A DNA stretch of 64,000 nt from Acanthosepion lycidas. Taxonomy: Eukaryota > Mollusca > Cephalopoda > Sepiida > Sepiidae. The stretch spans positions 79,200,828 to 79,264,827 of the forward strand of contig OZ010603.1 of NCBI GenBank assembly GCA_963932145.1, given 5' to 3'. How positions within the stretch are numbered: the first letter of the stretch is position 1; each line of letters opens with the position of its first letter. A model generated the notes under the pieces. That model saw nothing but the letters and a program-made list of their open reading frames with translations. It made no database searches and was not told where the DNA came from. This document shows, piece by piece, positions 10,055 through 22,524 of this stretch. Made by a program: the position numbers and the translations under genes.

Positions 10055-10540
10055 TTCAAAAGAACAAGGAGGAGTTTGAACCGGACGAAGGCGAACCTAT
10101 CTACTCCTATTGAGGAAAATAAATAAATAAAGAGTAGCTAAAGGAATTGAGAGAAATGAAAGAGAAGTCGAATTAATAAAGACAAGTGAAAAGGAATAAA
10201 TTAGACAGGTATAAAAAAAAAAAAGTTCAGTAGAAACAACTGATCAGCTTTTTTTTATTCCTCTCTCATCAGAGATCAATTGAAGAAATAAAGAAAAAAG
10301 TTGTTTTAATAAAAATTTCTTCAAGGATTTTCGGATGAATGTCAGCATGTATATCTATTCAGCGCAGAAAACATATCCTCATATCAAAAGACCAGAGGGG
10401 GGGGCATGTGAACAGGACGATAGGTGAACATATCTAGCCCCATTGAAGAAAAATATAAAAAATAAAGAGTTAACTAAAGAAATTGAGAGGAATGAAAGAG
10501 GTGTCGGATTACTATTAGATAAAGAGGAAATCTATTCTGG
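10055..10540. repeat. Diverged direct repeat pair
   Basis: 10058-10200 and 10388-10530 share AAAGA.CA.GAGG, CATATCTA.CCC.ATTGA, AATAAAGAGT and GAAATTGAGAG.AATGAAAGAG in order. The family is not known to me. Confidence 0.6.
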
Positions 10541-10759
10541 GATACTGGGATAATTTTTTTGCTACCAGACGACGCAAAAAAGTCACTGCAAAACGTAGGA
10601 AATTATCAACATTTTTTTAAATGAAAATGTAGGAAAGTAAAAGAAAGCAGTGATATAATCAGCTAATATGCATTCGGATTGTGCAACACACACACACAAA
10701 AACGGAACCATTAGGTTCAAGAACAGCAAAGACGTATGTAGACACGAAAACATTCTGCT

Positions 10760-11425
10760 TCTACGTGAGGTGCCCCTTCATGACATTGGCGCTTATGGCT
10801 TTTCACAACATCCTGTTCTTTGTAGCTCCTGGTATTTTTTCTTTTTGTTACTTCTCCTAAACCCAGTTTTGCAAACAATTTACAGAAGCTTGTTCTTCTG
10901 CATGTCATCTCCCTTTATGATGCTAGCAATAATAGGTTTCCACAACATCCTGTCCTTTGTAGCTCTTGCTAAATTTGGTCTTTTTCTTAGCTCTACCTGC
11001 CTGTTCTGTCAACAATTTACACAAGCTCTTCGTTCTATGTACCATATCCCTTCAGGACGTTAGCAACCATGGCTCTCCACAACTTCCTGTCCTTTGTATG
11101 TCTTAATTTAGGTTTTTATCACGTCTAAACTTTTTTCTGCCATCAAGCTCACTAAGTAGGTTATGTGTTTTCTTCTGTTCCTCTTACCTTCAATCTGTCC
11201 TGTGAGTATCAGATCTTTCCAAGCCCTCTTTCCTCATTGTGTACCCTAAAAATTCCAACCATCTTTACCTGATATTAACTATAAGTTTCCTTTTTGTTTC
11301 TATTTTTTCTAAAACTTTGTTGTTTCTCACATATCAAGTCCATGGCATCCTTCTGTAGAACCACATTTCTGTTGCTTCAAGTCTCTTCTCCATTTGTGAA
11401 GAGATTGTCCAGCATTCACTGCTAT
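10760..11425 (-). mobile_element. LINE 3' tail with repeated end
   Basis: The minus strand encodes the same tail family as 8774-9210 (TGQIEGKRNR, then KGQEVVESHGC in another frame). The last part, around CTTTGTAGCTC and CACAACATCCTGT, occurs three times, near 10782-10840, 10918-10975 and 11055-11105. The frame at 10668-11063 on the other strand is a shadow. Confidence 0.7.
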
Positions 11426-11789
11426 ATAGACTAAATAATAAAATATTTAGACATGCAGTTCTACACTTCAAAATGTATCAAGAGCCATCTTCCAGTCACA
11501 AGCAAAATATAAAATTATGCAAATTAAACGAGCCTAAAGTAACACTTAAACTACAATACAACACTTCTGAACAACTCAATTTGTAGACGAACATATGCTG
11601 AAGAAAAAAAGACAAAAGTTTAGAAAAAGGTTGGAAACTCGAAGTAGAAAGCTCATTGTAAATGATACAAGAAACCAGAGAATATTAGCAATGGTAACTG
11701 ACACACTCCATCTTCAAAAGATATAGTTTGATTAATTATTAATGGATGAAATACATGACCTATTAAATTACCTATGGGTTAAAGATCAA

Positions 11790-12160
11790 ATATGGATTGG
11801 AATCCAACAGGATGATAAAATAAAAGAACAAATAGGAAACATATATATCAATCTAACATGTTTCACTTTTATTAAAGCGTCATCAGAGATTGAGATATGA
11901 AGAATAAGAAAGAAATACTTGTATTTTTATTTTTGTGTTGTTTAATTTTCATTGGTTGAGCAGGCTCCATGTACATTTGACTTATTAAGCAGCATTCATG
12001 TGTATAATTTTCTGAAATCAAGGAGAGATGGCAGGTAAAAAGAACAGTGAACTGGGATCAAATATGGATCGGATTCTGACAATGGTAAAATAAAGATCAA
12101 ATAGGAAACATATCAATCTAACATGTTTCACTTTTATTAAAGCTTCGTCAGAGGTTGAAA
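11790..12160 (-). repeat. Direct repeat pair with hammerhead-like motif
   Basis: Two copies at about 11775-11895 and 12055-12155 share ATATGGAT.GGAT, ATAGGAAACATAT, CAATCTAACATGTTTCAC and TTTTATTAAAG. Read on the minus strand each has CTGAYGA, a 5-6 bp stem around AATA, and GAAAC followed by ACAT...ATGT. The layout resembles hammerheads at the start of Penelope-like elements. Confidence 0.45.
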
Positions 12161-12870
12161 GAAAAAAGGCAAAAAGACAGAAACACTGATATTTTCAATT
12201 ATGTCTGGGTCAGTTTTCATTGGTCAGACATGTGTCACGTGAATTAAAACCGTGGATAATTCTATGTAGGTTTGTGAAGATTCTTGTATGTCTAAGTGGG
12301 CATCAGATGGCAATGTGTATTCATAATTGTGTACATGTCTATTTAGTGGTGTTTTTATTTTCACTTTTGTGTGGTCAACCTGCACAGCTGGGGGTCACAA
12401 GGTTCTAATTTATAGCTGGCTGCATTAGATAGATATAAGTTAGATTCTTTAACCCTTTGAGACCCGACACCATTTTACTGGTGGTAGAAAAAAAAAAAAT
12501 GACTTAATGCCCAGTCACCAGTTGAATGGTGGGTAAACACTTGCATCATGTTTGGTCGTCTTCTGTGGGTTGACTGCGACACAAAGAATTCTGGCGATAA
12601 AGTGAAGGCATGTAATCATACTCTCTCTGTGCTAAGTATAATGCTTATATTTTTTGTAACTATTTTTATATCTACCGTGAAACATTACATACCAATTATT
12701 TGTGAATTTTGACGCAGGAAAAAGGGTTAAAATTGTTTAGGAACGCAGGGTTCAAAAGGGTTTAGAATGAATTCAAAGAAAGATGGCAATGTAATATTTT
12801 ACCCATGTGTTTAGAGCTGGTAATAATGTTAAGTTTTTTATATATTTAAGAATTATGCTCTTTTTTAATT
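12160..12870. other. No gene seen
   Basis: An open frame at 12220-12408 has no recognisable motif. The region probably belongs to the decayed Penelope-like copy to its right. Confidence 0.4.
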
Positions 12871-12874
12871 AGAG

Positions 12875-13030
12875 TGGCATTCATGAAATCAAAGTTATGT
12901 CCAGTATCATTTTGATGCAAAACAAGAGAGTTAGATTGTTTGTCTGAATGCCAGTCTCTCTTGTGTTCATAGATGTGGGCTCTAAAAAGTCTATTTGCAT
13001 CAAAGATAAAACAGCAATAGGGACCTGAAA
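12875..13030 (-). mobile_element. Penelope-like GIY-YIG fragment
   Basis: The minus strand reads ANRLFRAHIYEHKRDW, NSLVLHQNDTGHNFDF and NATLI. The HQ..TGH.FDF..A.LI string is characteristic of the region after the GIY-YIG core in Penelope-like elements, and the same string occurs at 55985-56105. Confidence 0.7.
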
Positions 13031-13269
13031 TGTCCGGAGGCTTTCATTTTTTTTTTTTTTTTTTATTGTTTTGCCCTAAACAAAGTGACAATGTCACTAG
13101 GACACATGGAGTTACAGAGAATGAGAAAACTTTAATGAGGAGAGATGAAGAAAAGGACAATAAAAGAAGAGGTTCAGTGGATATAGGAGTTGGTTATACA
13201 TGTGTTACTTTCACCTAGTGGTCATGAGTTCAATCCTTCGATTTGGTAGTGACGCACCAATTCAGCAGG

Positions 13270-15200
13270 ATCAAACAATGACTGATATCACAGGGAAAAA
13301 ATATGACAATCAGCAGATTTTCCATATCGGTTAATCAATGGATACCTGATGATGATGTTTCGATGAAGTACCCTCTGATCATCTCTATCAACTTAGATGA
13401 GAATAATTCAAAATACAAGAATAAAGACATCAGATGTGCAAAAAAGAGTTGCCATGACAATAGGCTGCTGCTGATGGACTGAAATTCAAAATACTGACTG
13501 CTGTATTGACGATTACTAATCAGATATCTTTTTTTGCAAAATATCAGTTGGATTAATAAATTTTACCATTATCCAAAACTCTTGTTACATTCATTGATTT
13601 ATAATCGATTCCTTTTACATGTGCTGAAAATTTATTGGTCTGAATCACTTAAAATCTGAAAAAAAGATCAATTTTGTTTTTTTGTTTTTTTTTAAAAAAG
13701 AGACTCTTGATTACATTGAGGATTTTTAAGCACCTGCTCATACATTTCTAACCATCTATCCTTTGACATATGCCATCTCTATCTCCCAAAACAGATATGA
13801 CACATTATGTAAAAGAAAAAAAAATCTGTACACTGTTTTTCTAAGGAAATAATTTATTATTTCATGCATTTAGCATTCATGTGTCTATTGTTGATGTGTT
13901 TGTTTTCTGGAAGACACCCCCCACCAAAAAAAAAAAAATAAAATAAAATAAAAAAGTAAAATCATTACTGGCTTTACTATTTGTATGTCAAAGGTCAATG
14001 TTCAAAAATAAAACTGTCAAATTTATTTTTTTTAAAAATCAAAAAGTGAAAAGTTCAGGATTAGAGATTCCCAAAATCATATTTGACTCAGATTTTATAT
14101 TAAAAAAAGTTATATCTGTTATTTGCAAAACAAAATTGGTTTTCTTTTTTTTTTCTTTCAAAAGGTTAGCAATACAGACTGTAAAAATTGCAAAAACTAT
14201 TTTGTAAATAAAATTTATTTTATAAAAGCATTTTAATTAGCTTGAGACACAGGGGAGAGAATCAAATGGAAAACAATTGCAGACAACTGGAATTGAAAAA
14301 GATCTTCCAAAAGAGAGACATTTGGGAAAACACATTTTCTCAAGGATTAAGAATGTGTGAAATGTGTGAGAAAAAGAGTATGTAATTTTGAGAAGGAGAG
14401 AGATAGAGATAAGACAAAAGAGGTGGATTTATGCATGTTTGGTAAAGTAACAGTTTTTAGCTTTCATTCAAACAGGAAATTAATTTAAAAAAAAAAAAAA
14501 AAATGGCTGAATCATTACCTCAGTTTTTTCTTGCTGAGGGGCACTGGAATACAATTGTTGAAAATTGTCATTCAAAGCCAAAATGTCTTTGACTGAAATT
14601 CAAATGTGCTTTTAGCTTTCCATTTCGTTCATATAAACTTTTGTAAAATTTTCATCACTTTTTAATCAAAACCGTTTTTCTTTCATTTCATTCTCTGAGT
14701 TATTGTAATCAGTTGTTTTTTTTTCTTTTCTGGATTTTTTTTTTAGAGCTAAAAATGTTGATTAAAAGCAACACGGCAGTATTTTGACAGGTTTACTGGA
14801 CACGAGATCTTGAGAACTCGGTAACATTTCTTGAGAGCTTTTCTTTGAGTTTTTTTTTTTCTTAATATTCAGCACAGCAGGAAGAGTCATAAAGGAGGAT
14901 CCCCAGACTGTAGTTTAATATAGATAAATGAATATAAATATAAATAAATAAAAAGAAAGCAATTCATAATATTGAATATATTTTTAAAATGAAAGTAGAA
15001 TTTTCAAATTTGGTTTTTCTTTACAGGTTTTCTTTGTCAATGACCAGCAGATGGTTTTGCTGAAAAATAAATAAATATACCCAAGTAAATTAACATGTTT
15101 TATTAGGAACAAAATATGAAAAATAGGTTTTCTGTAATTTGTCATTAGCTTTTATAATTGCTGTAATATTTAGCTGAGAAAGAAATTTTTCAAGTAAGGG
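13270..15200. other. AT-rich sequence, no gene seen
   Basis: A tRNA-like B-box word (GAGTTCAATCC) at 13227-13237 suggests a SINE head. Poly-T at 13045 and several A-rich runs occur. Nothing else is recognised. Confidence 0.45.
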
Positions 15201-15214
15201 AAAAAAAAAAAAAA

Positions 15215-15505
15215 ATTGTTTCTAGCAAGTTAAAGTAAGGTTAAGCATTTTTTCTAGCAATGAAATGAAGGGTTTCCAGCATGGAAAAAGAATGGTTTCT
15301 AATATAGAAAAGAACTATTTCTCACAGAGAAAGAATTGCTTCTAGCAACTGTCTCTAGCAAGGAAGGACCTTTTTCTAGCAAAGAAAAGAATTTGCAAGC
15401 AGGCTAAAGAACTGTTTCTCACAGGGGGGGGGGGACTTTCTAGAGAAAACTATTTCTAATAAGGAAGGACTTGTTTCTAGCAGTGAAAAGGACTGCTTCT
15501 AGAAA
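15215..15505. repeat. Degenerate minisatellite, about 22-26 bp period
   Basis: Variants of GGACTGTTTCTAGCAAGGAA repeat about a dozen times with heavy divergence, including a G8 run at 15425. Confidence 0.65.
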
Positions 15506-15838
15506 GCCTAGTGGATTAAAGCAAAGGTTTGTGTATTTAGATGACATTGTGAGTTCAATCCTTGGGCTGGGCAGTGTGTACTTGGTTTGTGTGGAAAGAG
15601 GGTGAGCAATAACTGAGCAGTACTAAAAATAAGAACTAGATGAGATAACTGTAGACATGGGCAGTGGAATTAGAAAAGTCTACCTCCATAAATTAAATAA
15701 AGGGTTCAGTTCAGAATTACCTGTAGGCTACCCAGATCGATATACACCAGTTGAATGACGGAGTGCCCAATTGCCAAAATCTTAGGATAGCAACAGCAAA
15801 GATCAGGACAATAGTCCGAATATAAATAGTTTAAATAA
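15505..15838 (+). mobile_element. SINE family 1 copy
   Basis: Has a tRNA-like head with B-box GAGTTCAATCC, the middle TGG.ATTAGAA.AGTCTACCTC, AAATAAAGGGTTCAGTTC, and the tail ending ATAGTCCGAATATAAATAGT. Confidence 0.75.
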
Positions 15839-15844
15839 CATCAA

Positions 15845-16003
15845 TTCCTCAATAGAGGATTCACTTCAGAATTCCCTGTCGATTACCCAGATCAATATAC
15901 ATCTAATGAATGGCAATGAGTGCCCAATTGCCAAAATGTTGGGATAACAACAACAATGATGAGGACAATGGTCCTCGTGTAAATAGCGTAAATAATGACA
16001 ATC
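15845..16003 (+). mobile_element. SINE family 1 tail, second copy in tandem
   Basis: Repeats the tail of the preceding SINE (TTCAGAATTCCCTGTCGATT to GTGTAAATAGCGTAAATAAT). Confidence 0.7.
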
Positions 16004-16490
16004 TTTTATTGAGTAAAAATACAATATAATATGCTAAGAGAAGAATCATATATTTTATAGACATCCATAGAATGGATCCGATTTGCTTTCCTGGTCTTTT
16101 AGTCATGGAAGTAAATCCAGACAGAAAATCTGTAGCAGAACCCCTAAGGTGGTCAACATTAATCGCTTTCCCAGAATTCCTAGAGCTGCAAAATGTAACG
16201 CACTGCATTCTCTTAGATCTTGTCAGTCTGGGTTGGGGTAAGGCACTGTTGTTTGGGCAGCACAAGGCCTCCATACACTGTTACCCAAGCCTGTACTCTG
16301 GAGAGTTCATACAGTATAACTTGCTTGATTGACCAAGACACAGCCATTATTTCATAAGACAGATGCCCGAGGACCTGTTTTGTCTGTTTCTTTGTTTCTC
16401 TGGCAGTAATCAAACAATCAATGAGTTTGTAAAAATTCTGTAGCTAAAATTGAAGAAAAATTTGTACAAGGATTATTTTTCAGACTGATG
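16004..16490. other. No feature seen
   Basis: Overlapping open frames on both strands (for example 15903-16274 minus) show no protein motif and extend into SINE sequence, so they are taken as chance. Confidence 0.5.
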
Positions 16491-16494
16491 TCAA

Positions 16495-16690
16495 ATTGTT
16501 CAGGTTTCGATCCTGGCTTGAAGCAATTGCAGGTTTAGCCACACTGATGAGCTGAGAAACAGTCTGTCATACTAGTTTTCTGTAATGGCAGTAATGGCAA
16601 CCTACTGCTGGAAAAAAATCTGCCTTGTCAGTCATGTATCAAAAGATTGTCTAAGCATGTATCATGCATGGCACATAATTGACTAACCCC
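16495..16690 (+). mobile_element. SINE family 2 copy with decayed hammerhead
   Basis: Starts with a B-box (GGTTTCGATCC), then CACTGATGAGCTGA-GAAACAGTCTGTC-type sequence at 16542-16568 in which stem II of the hammerhead has been lost. It then continues with the body GGCAACCTACTGCTGG to CATGCATGGCACATAA shared with the SINE at 58594. Confidence 0.7.
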
Positions 16691-16704
16691 ACCCCACAAA
16701 ATAA

Positions 16705-18515
16705 TAGTCTATCAAAAGGACCGCTTTTTCCTTGACACTGCTATTACTGTAGACCTCAACAATTTTTGTTTTAAAAAGCAATTTTTAGAATTATAATAAA
16801 GCCTAAATATATGAAACAGGATCTATGCAATCACTTTTTTTCTTGAGAACTGAAAACAAATGCATTAAAATCTATTCTTGTAACTGAGCAGATTAAAAAA
16901 CGAATAGCATTTAACATTTTTGTTGTCAGTTCTCAAAGAAAAAAAAAAATGTATAAAAACTAGATGCATGCAACCTATTTTAATGATTTACTTTGTTCGG
17001 ACTGTTGTACTTATCTTTATTGTCATGTTCATGATATTTTGGTTGTTGTACACTACAATAACTCATCCCAGAAATATAAACTATTTTAGCGAATTTATGT
17101 GATGAGAGAAAATAAAAAATTCCTTTGTAATTGGTTTGCATAATTTTATAAACTTGTAAATGTAAAATTATTAGGCCTGCTGCTGCTGGTAACATTTTCA
17201 AGAAGTGGCTGAAAGCAGTTGGACAATGGACAACTTTTGTACTCCCTTACTCCAATCAAATGGAAAAATATAAGAATGTTGGAGAAAAAAAAAAAAAAAA
17301 AAAAAATTCAAATTTTCCTTGTCTGTCATATTCAGCAAAACAATTATCAATGTGTACACATATGAATGTCTAGTAGAATATGAGTGAAAAGAAAAGTTGG
17401 CAACATTTAATATATTTACTAGCAAAAAAAAAAAAAAAAAGGAGGGGGGGGTCTATCAAAAAGACGTTTTTTTTTCCCCTTGACACTGCTATTACTGTAG
17501 ACTCCGTCAGCAATTTTTATTTAAATATTTAACATTTTTAAAATTCTCAAAATAGATTTTTAAAACAATAAAAATGCCTGAGGGAGTCAACAGAAATCAT
17601 ATGTCAAGGGGGAAAAAAAAATGGTCCTTTTGGCATGCTGCGTTTTGTTTTTTTTTGTAAGGTTTATTTTTGTTAAGCTTTGCCAAAATTCCTTTCATAT
17701 GTTTTGAGGATATAATTGTGATTTAATATTTTTAAAAGTTTGTATATTCTTTTAAAATATTCAAATTAAATATTTATTCTGTAAAACTATAGTGTGGATA
17801 AAATCCATTATAGAATCAAAGAATAGATCTCCCTTCAGATCATAAAAATAAAAGTAATTTTTTTTTTACGGGTTGACCATTGTGTTTATATATTTCCTAC
17901 AATTTGTACACAAAAAATATGTTTACAAAATTATAAATGTATATTTAGGCAGCAACGTTTCCTTTAAACATATTTTGTTGAATATGACAGAAAATGAAAA
18001 TTTGATGAATTTTTTTTAGTTTTTCTAACATTATTCTGTTTGGTGAGAGTAAGAGAGTCCAAAAATCGTCTGTATTGTCTATTGTCCCAAGTGCTTTCAG
18101 CTACTTCTTTAGTTATTTTCAAGAAGTGACTGAAAGCACTTAGACAATGGAGAATCTTTGCACTCCCACCAAACAGAAAAAATGTAAGAATGTTGGAAAA
18201 AGTAGATAAAAAAAAATTCATCAAATTTTCCTTGTCTGTCATATTCAGCAAAGCAATTATAAACGTGTACACATATGAATGTCTAGTAGGATATGAGTGA
18301 AAAGAGAAGTTGGCAATGTTTAATATGTGTACCAGCAAAAAAGAAAAACTACAAAAAAATTCATTTTCCTTGTTTGTCATATCAGGCAAAATAATTATTA
18401 CTATAGACTTCCTAGGTAATTTTTATTGCTTTAAAAAGCTATCTTTAGAACTGTAATAAAATCTAAACATATGAAACAGGACCTATGCAATCTCATTTTT
18501 CTCGCAAATTGACAT
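16705..18515. repeat. MITE-like family and long direct repeat
   Basis: 17193-17425 and 18118-18342 are direct copies about 925 bases apart (TTTTCAAGAAGTG.CTGAAAG to AAGTTGGCAA). A 200-bp element at about 17440-17640 has inverted ends related to TTTTTTCCCCTTGACA. Its arm also recurs at 16708, 18395, 43350 and 46205 with TAATAAA.CCTAAA.ATATGAAACAG. A SINE family 1 tail on the minus strand lies at 16985-17085. Confidence 0.6.
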
Positions 18516-18799
18516 AAAAGATGTTTATATATATTAAAGATTAACATTTAAACATCAGGACACAAAATCATAATGGATAGAAACATGTGTTACCAGTAGC
18601 AAGCCTAAGCCAGACCTGGTGTATAGAAAAAAAACTGATGGAGAAGGGAAAGGGGGTTTTGAAAGAAAATTTATTATAAAAAGTATCTGAAAAAAGAATA
18701 ATCAGTAAGTCAGTTCTGGTTAGCACTCAACTGTATATCTACATGTATTTTAAATTATCTATAATGCAAAATGTATATACATACATTAAATATTGCTGG

Positions 18800-19250
18800 T
18801 GCTTCTGCTAAGTATTTAGAGATTCTTGATAAAAATACAAAGAAGAATCTGCAATGTTATTGGTCCTGACCTAGCATCTCGGCTTCAGTCACTTTCCCAA
18901 TGCCATGACGTAGATTCTCAGTGTCTATTCTATAAAGACCAGATTATCAGCAAAGTCTCATTTTACAGTTGAATTGGTTAGATGTAACCATAAGTTCTAT
19001 GCAAACAGTTTCTTCTATCACACTTCTCGCTTGTGGAACTCTTCTGGCTTCTTGCTTTCTAGTTAACTTTGATCCTCAAAAATTTAAATGCAATGTCAAC
19101 TGTTATCTTCCGTTTTCTTAATTCCTGTTCTTTTATTGTTCACTCTCCTTAAGAAAGTTTTCTTTTACCTATATTCTCTCAGATTCAGTAAGCCCTTGTG
19201 TCTAAATAGATTTATTGCTTTGCTTGGCAATAAAATGATTACAAAAATAA
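18800..19250 (+). mobile_element. LINE 3' tail relic
   Basis: Nearly collinear with 25310-25790: shares GATAAAAATACAAAGAAGAATCTGC, CAATGTTAT..GTCCTGACCT and CAAAAATTTAAATGCAATGTCAA. Translations of that copy contain HNIASLCL-type and LWNSS words of a non-LTR reverse transcriptase tail. Confidence 0.7.
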
Positions 19251-19776
19251 AAGTTACATTACATATAATTTATAATTAGCTATGAATTATAAAGATAAAT
19301 CTTGGTCTTTTTTTTTGGTTTTTTTATAATTAAACCAAAGATAGAATAGTTTTAGTTTTTCCTGTCACAAATTCCTTTACATTCATTGTATCCAGAAATT
19401 AAAAGAATTAAACATCACATTTGTTTAAAAACAATCAACACAATTGTGTCTTTATGTTGTCAAAAAAATGTTAACTAATGAAAATATGTAATCATATAAA
19501 TGACAAAATTTGATACTGCACATGTTAATGTTGAACAGCTCTGATCCAAGACAGAGTGCACAGATACTACACTCTTATCCTAGGTAGGGGGCTGGAAAAT
19601 GGTGTTATAAGAATGAGCACAGCTGCTCTTTAGCTATTGCTGAACCAGATGTATTAATGCAACTATGTGTGTTAGTTAATCTCTGCTCTTTGTCTTTCAT
19701 CCAGACAGCACTGACATCTGGATTTTTAAATTACAGTACCGATATTAAAATTAGATAGTATTTGTTATATTTCAGT
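19251..19776. other. No feature seen
   Basis: AT-rich; nothing recognised on either strand. Confidence 0.5.
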
Positions 19777-19914
19777 ATTATTTATTTTAGGATATTAAGA
19801 TAAAAACATGTTAAAAATCACTACACAATTACAAGTATGTTTCAACACTATAAATGTGTCTCCTCAGTCAATGTTAAACTACTGGCCAGTGAACTTCCTC
19901 TTTTTTTCTCAAGG

Positions 19915-19949
<35 letters not shown>

Positions 19950-20372
19950 AAAAATATGCTAGTGGGCTTTACCATAAATAACCAATTGAATGTGACCTAC
20001 ACTAAATTCAAACTCACCGAAAAAAGTTTTTTTATTATATAGGTCATAACACAAAGTTGTCTGCATATAAATCCTAGACAGTTTCATTATGAACAGATAC
20101 AAATGCTTACATTATTTTGTCATGACCTCAATCATAAAAAATTTTTTTGAGTGAGTTTGAATTTAGTGTAGGTCACATTCGATTGGATAATCATGGTAAA
20201 GCCCATAGGCTTATTTTTAATTCTGTTTTTTTTTTTTCCTTGAGAATAAAGAGGAAGTTCACTTGTCAGTAGTTTAACATCACCTGAGGAGACATTGTAG
20301 TGTTGAAATGTAATTGTAGTTGTGCAGCAATTTTTAACATGTTTTTGTTTTAATATCCTAAAATAAATAATA
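19777..20372. repeat. Large foldback element, about 250-bp arms
   Basis: The left arm (TTTATTTTAGGATATTAAGA to CAAACTCAC) is matched in reverse complement by the right arm up to CCTAAAATAAATAA, with about 100 bases between. Poly-A at 19919-19946 pairs with the poly-T at 20226. Same family as 3400-3590. Confidence 0.8.
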
Positions 20373-20600
20373 TTTAGCTCTACTCTGTATTGAGCCCTCT
20401 TTTAAATTAAATGTTATACTTCATTTGTTCTCATTTTATTTGGATATTTCAGTATTATCAATTCACAGTAATATGTATTTGTTATCCCTTTTTAATCATG
20501 AATTATTTATTTTTTATATGAATGTCTGTTTAATATGTCTGCATTTATTAATCGAATAAAATTTTGTAGCCATGTGAAAATATTTCAATATTTATGATTG

Positions 20601-21051
20601 TATTTTTGATACACCCTATATATGTTATATAGGGTGTATCAAAAATACTTTTACAAACTTTGTGGGTGGGTTGTTGATGTAAAGGTTGAATACCATGGTT
20701 GCATTTGATCTGGAAGCACAATCTGATACACAGCTATGTAGATGCTCATCAATTACCATTCACACGGCTGCATGTAAAAATCATATCTGCTCATGATATA
20801 TCTTACCATTGTTAAATGGAACACTTCTCAGTTAACTCACTACTACATACCCTAAACATTGAAAACATATTAGCCACAAATGTACACAAATGACAAATGT
20901 AACCTAGTCTACATACCAACATAGTGCTATCATAAACTTTGTTTAAATGTCATAATTCAAAAACGAGTTATGTTTATATGAATTTTTGTTCTTGTTTTGG
21001 TGTAAGGAACCTACTCCCAAAGTTTGCAAAAGTATTTTTGATACAGTCCAT

Positions 21052-21053
<2 letters not shown>
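20601..21053. mobile_element. Non-autonomous Tc1/mariner-like element
   Basis: The left end AGGGTGTATCAAAAATACTT at 20631 is matched by an inverted right end AAGTATTTTTGATACAGTCC near 21031-21049, about 400 bases away, with CAAACTTTG/CAAAGTTTG inside. An extra inverted copy of the left end at 20601-20620 makes a hairpin at the border. The interior has no transposase frame. Confidence 0.6.
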
Positions 21054-21091
<38 letters not shown>

Positions 21092-21390
21092 AACTCGGTT
21101 CTTGAACGTCTCACATGTCGAACAAATTGGTTTACAAACAGAAAATTCAAGATGAAAATGCCTCGGTTCTCAAACAACATTGCCAAACTAAGTTAACCTG
21201 AACGTAATAATATCTGACTAATATCTGCTATTTTGTATACATGCATGCGTTGTGCTTTTTTTGCCAGTTTTATTCGACTGTGACTTTTTTTCTCTACATT
21301 GATTCCTATTGGAAAAATAGTTTCAGTTTACATACATTTCAGGTTACGAACAGCCTTCGGGAACAAATTAAATTTGTGAACCAAGGTTTC

Positions 21391-21436
<46 letters not shown>

Positions 21437-21475
21437 ATAGGTATGTAAGCAAATATATGGATATAGATCCGACAG

Positions 21476-21819
21476 TATGAAGAAAAATATATGGAAAGAA
21501 CAAACAAAAATTCTAATATGCAATTATGCTGTTTTAATGTTAATATAATGTCAACGTCGGACGTTTCGGTCTAGCAGACCATCTTCATATTGAAACGGAA
21601 TGCTGATCTTGAAAAATTTCAGTTGTCTGTTTTGATTAGTCTTAGTCCATCCTCTTTTCATGTTGAATTATTTACAGTCTAATGTTAATTATGTTTTATG
21701 AATATGTCCTGAAGATGGTCTACTAGACCGAAACGTCCAACATTGACATTATATTAACATTAAAACAGCATAGTTGCATATTAGGATTTTTGTTTGTTTT
21801 TTTCCGTATATTTTTCTTC

Positions 21820-21825
<6 letters not shown>
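21476..21825. repeat. Foldback element, about 120-bp arms
   Basis: Left arm GAAGAAAAATATATGGAAAG... to GACGTTTCGGTCTAGCAGAC and right arm GTCTACTAGACCGAAACGTC... to TTTTTCTTC are reverse complements. (TA)n runs lie outside at 21394-21428 and 21822-21857. Confidence 0.75.
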
Positions 21826-21868
<43 letters not shown>

Positions 21869-22467
21869 AACCTGCTATTGATCTGTATTTCTTGTCACAT
21901 ATGTGGTATATCAAATTTGATCATCATCACTGATTTCAACACTCACTGTTGTTGTTCACACAATGGACATGTCAGTGATGCTCATACTTGCTTTGCATAT
22001 AAACAGCCACCCACCATATATAATAAGATAATTATTACTAGTACATATCATTTTTTTATATTTTATAATAAAAATAAATTATTCATAATATTTATTTATC
22101 TGAACTGACTGAATGTTTCAAGATGTATCACTTTTCAAGGTTAAGATTTTTTTTATGTCTAGATAAGAACTGTTACCGACAAGATTCTACTTACCTTTAC
22201 ACATGTTAAATTGTACCATTTTACTATATTGGGAAATGTATGAATCCACCTCTTCTCCCCCAGCTATGTGTTAATTAGTAAGACTTGTATCACTAAACCA
22301 TTATTATCTCAAAAATTAAAAAAAAAAAAAAAAATTTCTTACAATCTAAAAGTATTTTCTGGGTTTAAATAACCTTCTAAGCTTCTGATAAGCTGTAGAA
22401 AACAAATCAATAATACATTCCCCTCACACTTAATCTGGACAATACCTATTCTGGACTGAGCAATAAA

Positions 22468-22506
<39 letters not shown>

Positions 22507-22524
22507 TTACACCTATTTTTTGTT

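Noticed and set aside
16072-16332. Overlapping frames on both strands as a small gene
   Set aside because: No motif, no splice context, and both strands are open over the same bases, so at most one could be real and neither has support.
17150-17200. CAG-rich acceptor with GCC TAA, considered as the last KIF22 exon
   Set aside because: It would add one residue, lies in repeated sequence and has no supporting similarity.
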